Assembly (NCBI GenBank): GCA_017530465.1
Contig: JAFXMJ010000321.1
Location: forward strand, 1-6,484
From: Bacteroidales bacterium
Lineage (GTDB): Bacteria > Bacteroidota > Bacteroidia > Bacteroidales > UBA3824
Direction: 5' to 3'
Length of the DNA stretch: 6,484 nucleotides
A model generated the notes under the pieces. The model had not been told where the DNA came from. It saw only the letters and a list, made by a program, of their open reading frames with translations, and ran no database searches. Position 1 is the first letter of the stretch; the number at the start of each line of letters is the position of its first letter. Shown here piece after piece: positions 6,234 through 6,484 of this stretch. The translations under genes and the position numbers were made by a program.

Positions 6234-6267
6234 GAGTCAGTTGCTCTACCAACTGAGCTAGAGACCG
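6192..6267 (-). tRNA. trnK: tRNA-Lys (anticodon CUU), CCA encoded
   Basis: The reverse complement folds as a complete 76-nt cloverleaf. Acceptor CGGTCTC pairs with GAGACCG; the D-arm is GCTC/GAGC with loop AGTTGGTA; the anticodon stem ACTGA/TCAGT carries loop CTCTTAA, giving anticodon CTT for Lys AAG codons. The T-arm is CAGGG/CCCTG with loop TTCGATC. The discriminator is A (6195) and the CCA tail is encoded (6194-6192). The anticodon occupies plus-strand bases 6232-6234. Its 3' half overlaps the dapF reading frame in antisense. It lies 19 bases beyond the first tRNA-Gly and is probably processed from the same transcript. Confidence 0.97.
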
Positions 6268-6286
6268 AAAAAAAAATAAATAAAAG

Positions 6287-6359
6287 AGCGGGAGACGAGA
6301 CTCGGACTCGCGACCCCAACCTTGGCAAGGTTGTGCTCTACCAACTGAGCTACTCCCGC
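6287..6359 (-). tRNA. trnG: tRNA-Gly (anticodon GCC), copy 1
   Basis: The 73-nt cloverleaf on the minus strand has acceptor GCGGGAG/CTCCCGC, D-arm GCTC/GAGC, anticodon stem CAACC/GGTTG with loop TTGCCAA (anticodon GCC at plus-strand 6324-6326), and T-stem GCGAG/CTCGT. The discriminator is U (6287) and CCA is not encoded. The T-loop reads TCCGAGT, with C instead of the near-universal U at position 55. All stems are intact, so it looks functional. Confidence 0.96.
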
Positions 6360-6380
6360 ATTACAAACCGTCACACTGCG

Positions 6381-6411
6381 CAAACAGACATGACGAACAT
6401 CAATAAACAAA
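6381..6411 (-). promoter_or_regulatory. Candidate minus-strand promoter for tRNA-Gly copy 1 and tRNA-Lys
   Basis: In the 60-base gap between the two tRNA-Gly genes the minus strand shows TTTG (6411-6408), a 19-base spacer, then TCTGTTTG (6388-6381). The latter matches the Bacteroidetes -7 element TAnnTTTG at all but its second base. It ends 21 bases before the 5' end of tRNA-Gly copy 1. It could make that tRNA and tRNA-Lys independent of the upstream copy, or it could be chance. Confidence 0.4.
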
Positions 6412-6419
6412 TATCATCG

Positions 6420-6484
6420 AGCGGGAGACGAGACTCGGACTCGCGACCCCAACCTTGGCAAGGTTGTGCTCTACCAACTGAGCT
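6420..6484 (-). tRNA. trnG: tRNA-Gly (anticodon GCC), copy 2, cut by window end
   Basis: Bases 6420-6484 are identical to the corresponding part of tRNA-Gly copy 1: discriminator, 3' acceptor strand, T-arm, anticodon arm with GCC (plus-strand 6457-6459) and D-arm. The 5' acceptor strand and position 8, eight bases expected to end at 6492, fall outside the window. The T-loop carries the same C55 change as copy 1. CCA is not encoded. Confidence 0.92.

Larger units (their letters stand above)
6286..6484 (-). repeat. Direct duplication of the tRNA-Gly gene (133-bp period)
   Basis: Bases 6286-6351 and 6419-6484 are identical over 66 bp to the end of the window. The gap between the two copies (6360-6418) shows no similarity to the DNA between copy 1 and tRNA-Lys (6268-6285). 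Thus the identity covers the tRNA itself plus one flanking base, consistent with gene duplication or with ongoing gene conversion between copies. Confidence 0.9.

Noticed and set aside
6192..6267. tRNA-Lys as the attachment site of an integrated element that truncated dapF
   Set aside because: dapF is full length through its conserved TGPA...FEG end, and no integrase or duplicated tRNA 3' end is visible in the window.
6286..6484. 66-bp identical repeat as a CRISPR-like or mobile repeat
   Set aside because: The repeat is simply the tRNA-Gly gene plus one flanking base; there are only two copies and the gap has no spacer structure.

Overview
The window looks like chromosomal DNA of a Bacteroidota, most likely an order Bacteroidales organism of the Prevotella/Muribaculaceae/Porphyromonas kind. 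Four signs support this: two adjacent large secreted proteins ending in type IX secretion (T9SS) C-terminal sorting domains, promoters of the Bacteroidetes type (TTTG near -33 and TAnnTTTG near -7), A-rich leaders without Shine-Dalgarno sites, and Bacteroidetes-like tRNAs. I cannot name genus or species from the sequence.

Layout. Bases 1-1797 (+) hold the 3' part of a large modular surface protein whose start lies upstream of the window. Five bases later, at 1803-1928, is a 41-codon gene for a short peptide with a Tyr-x-x-Pro-Glu pattern. A strong intrinsic terminator (1950-2001) closes this pair. A new promoter (2031-2062) drives a monocistronic 1012-aa secreted protein (2092-5130): signal peptide, lamin-tail domain, chitobiase-like domain, CotH-kinase-like domain, second lamin-tail domain and T9SS sorting domain. 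A heptamer repeat and a second terminator follow (5129-5205). An AT-rich spacer with paired 12-bp palindromes and an exact TAnnTTTG promoter leads to dapF (5388-6233), diaminopimelate epimerase of lysine and peptidoglycan synthesis. On the minus strand the right edge carries tRNA-Lys(CUU) and two tRNA-Gly(GCC) copies, the last cut by the window end.

How the parts relate. The first two genes form one transcription unit. The CotH protein is a separate unit but, like gene 1, is predicted to leave the cell through T9SS. dapF is a housekeeping gene unrelated to its neighbours, and it collides head-on with the tRNA cluster: its last 14 codons, including the stop, are antisense to tRNA-Lys, while a GC hairpin plus T-tract that looks like the tRNA terminator lies inside the dapF coding sequence.

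The observations most worth a second look are the dapF/tRNA-Lys interlock, the 41-aa peptide, the nested-domain repeat with a 219-residue period in gene 1, the loss of the expected metal-binding aspartate in the CotH domain, and the C55 substitution in the T-loop of both tRNA-Gly copies.
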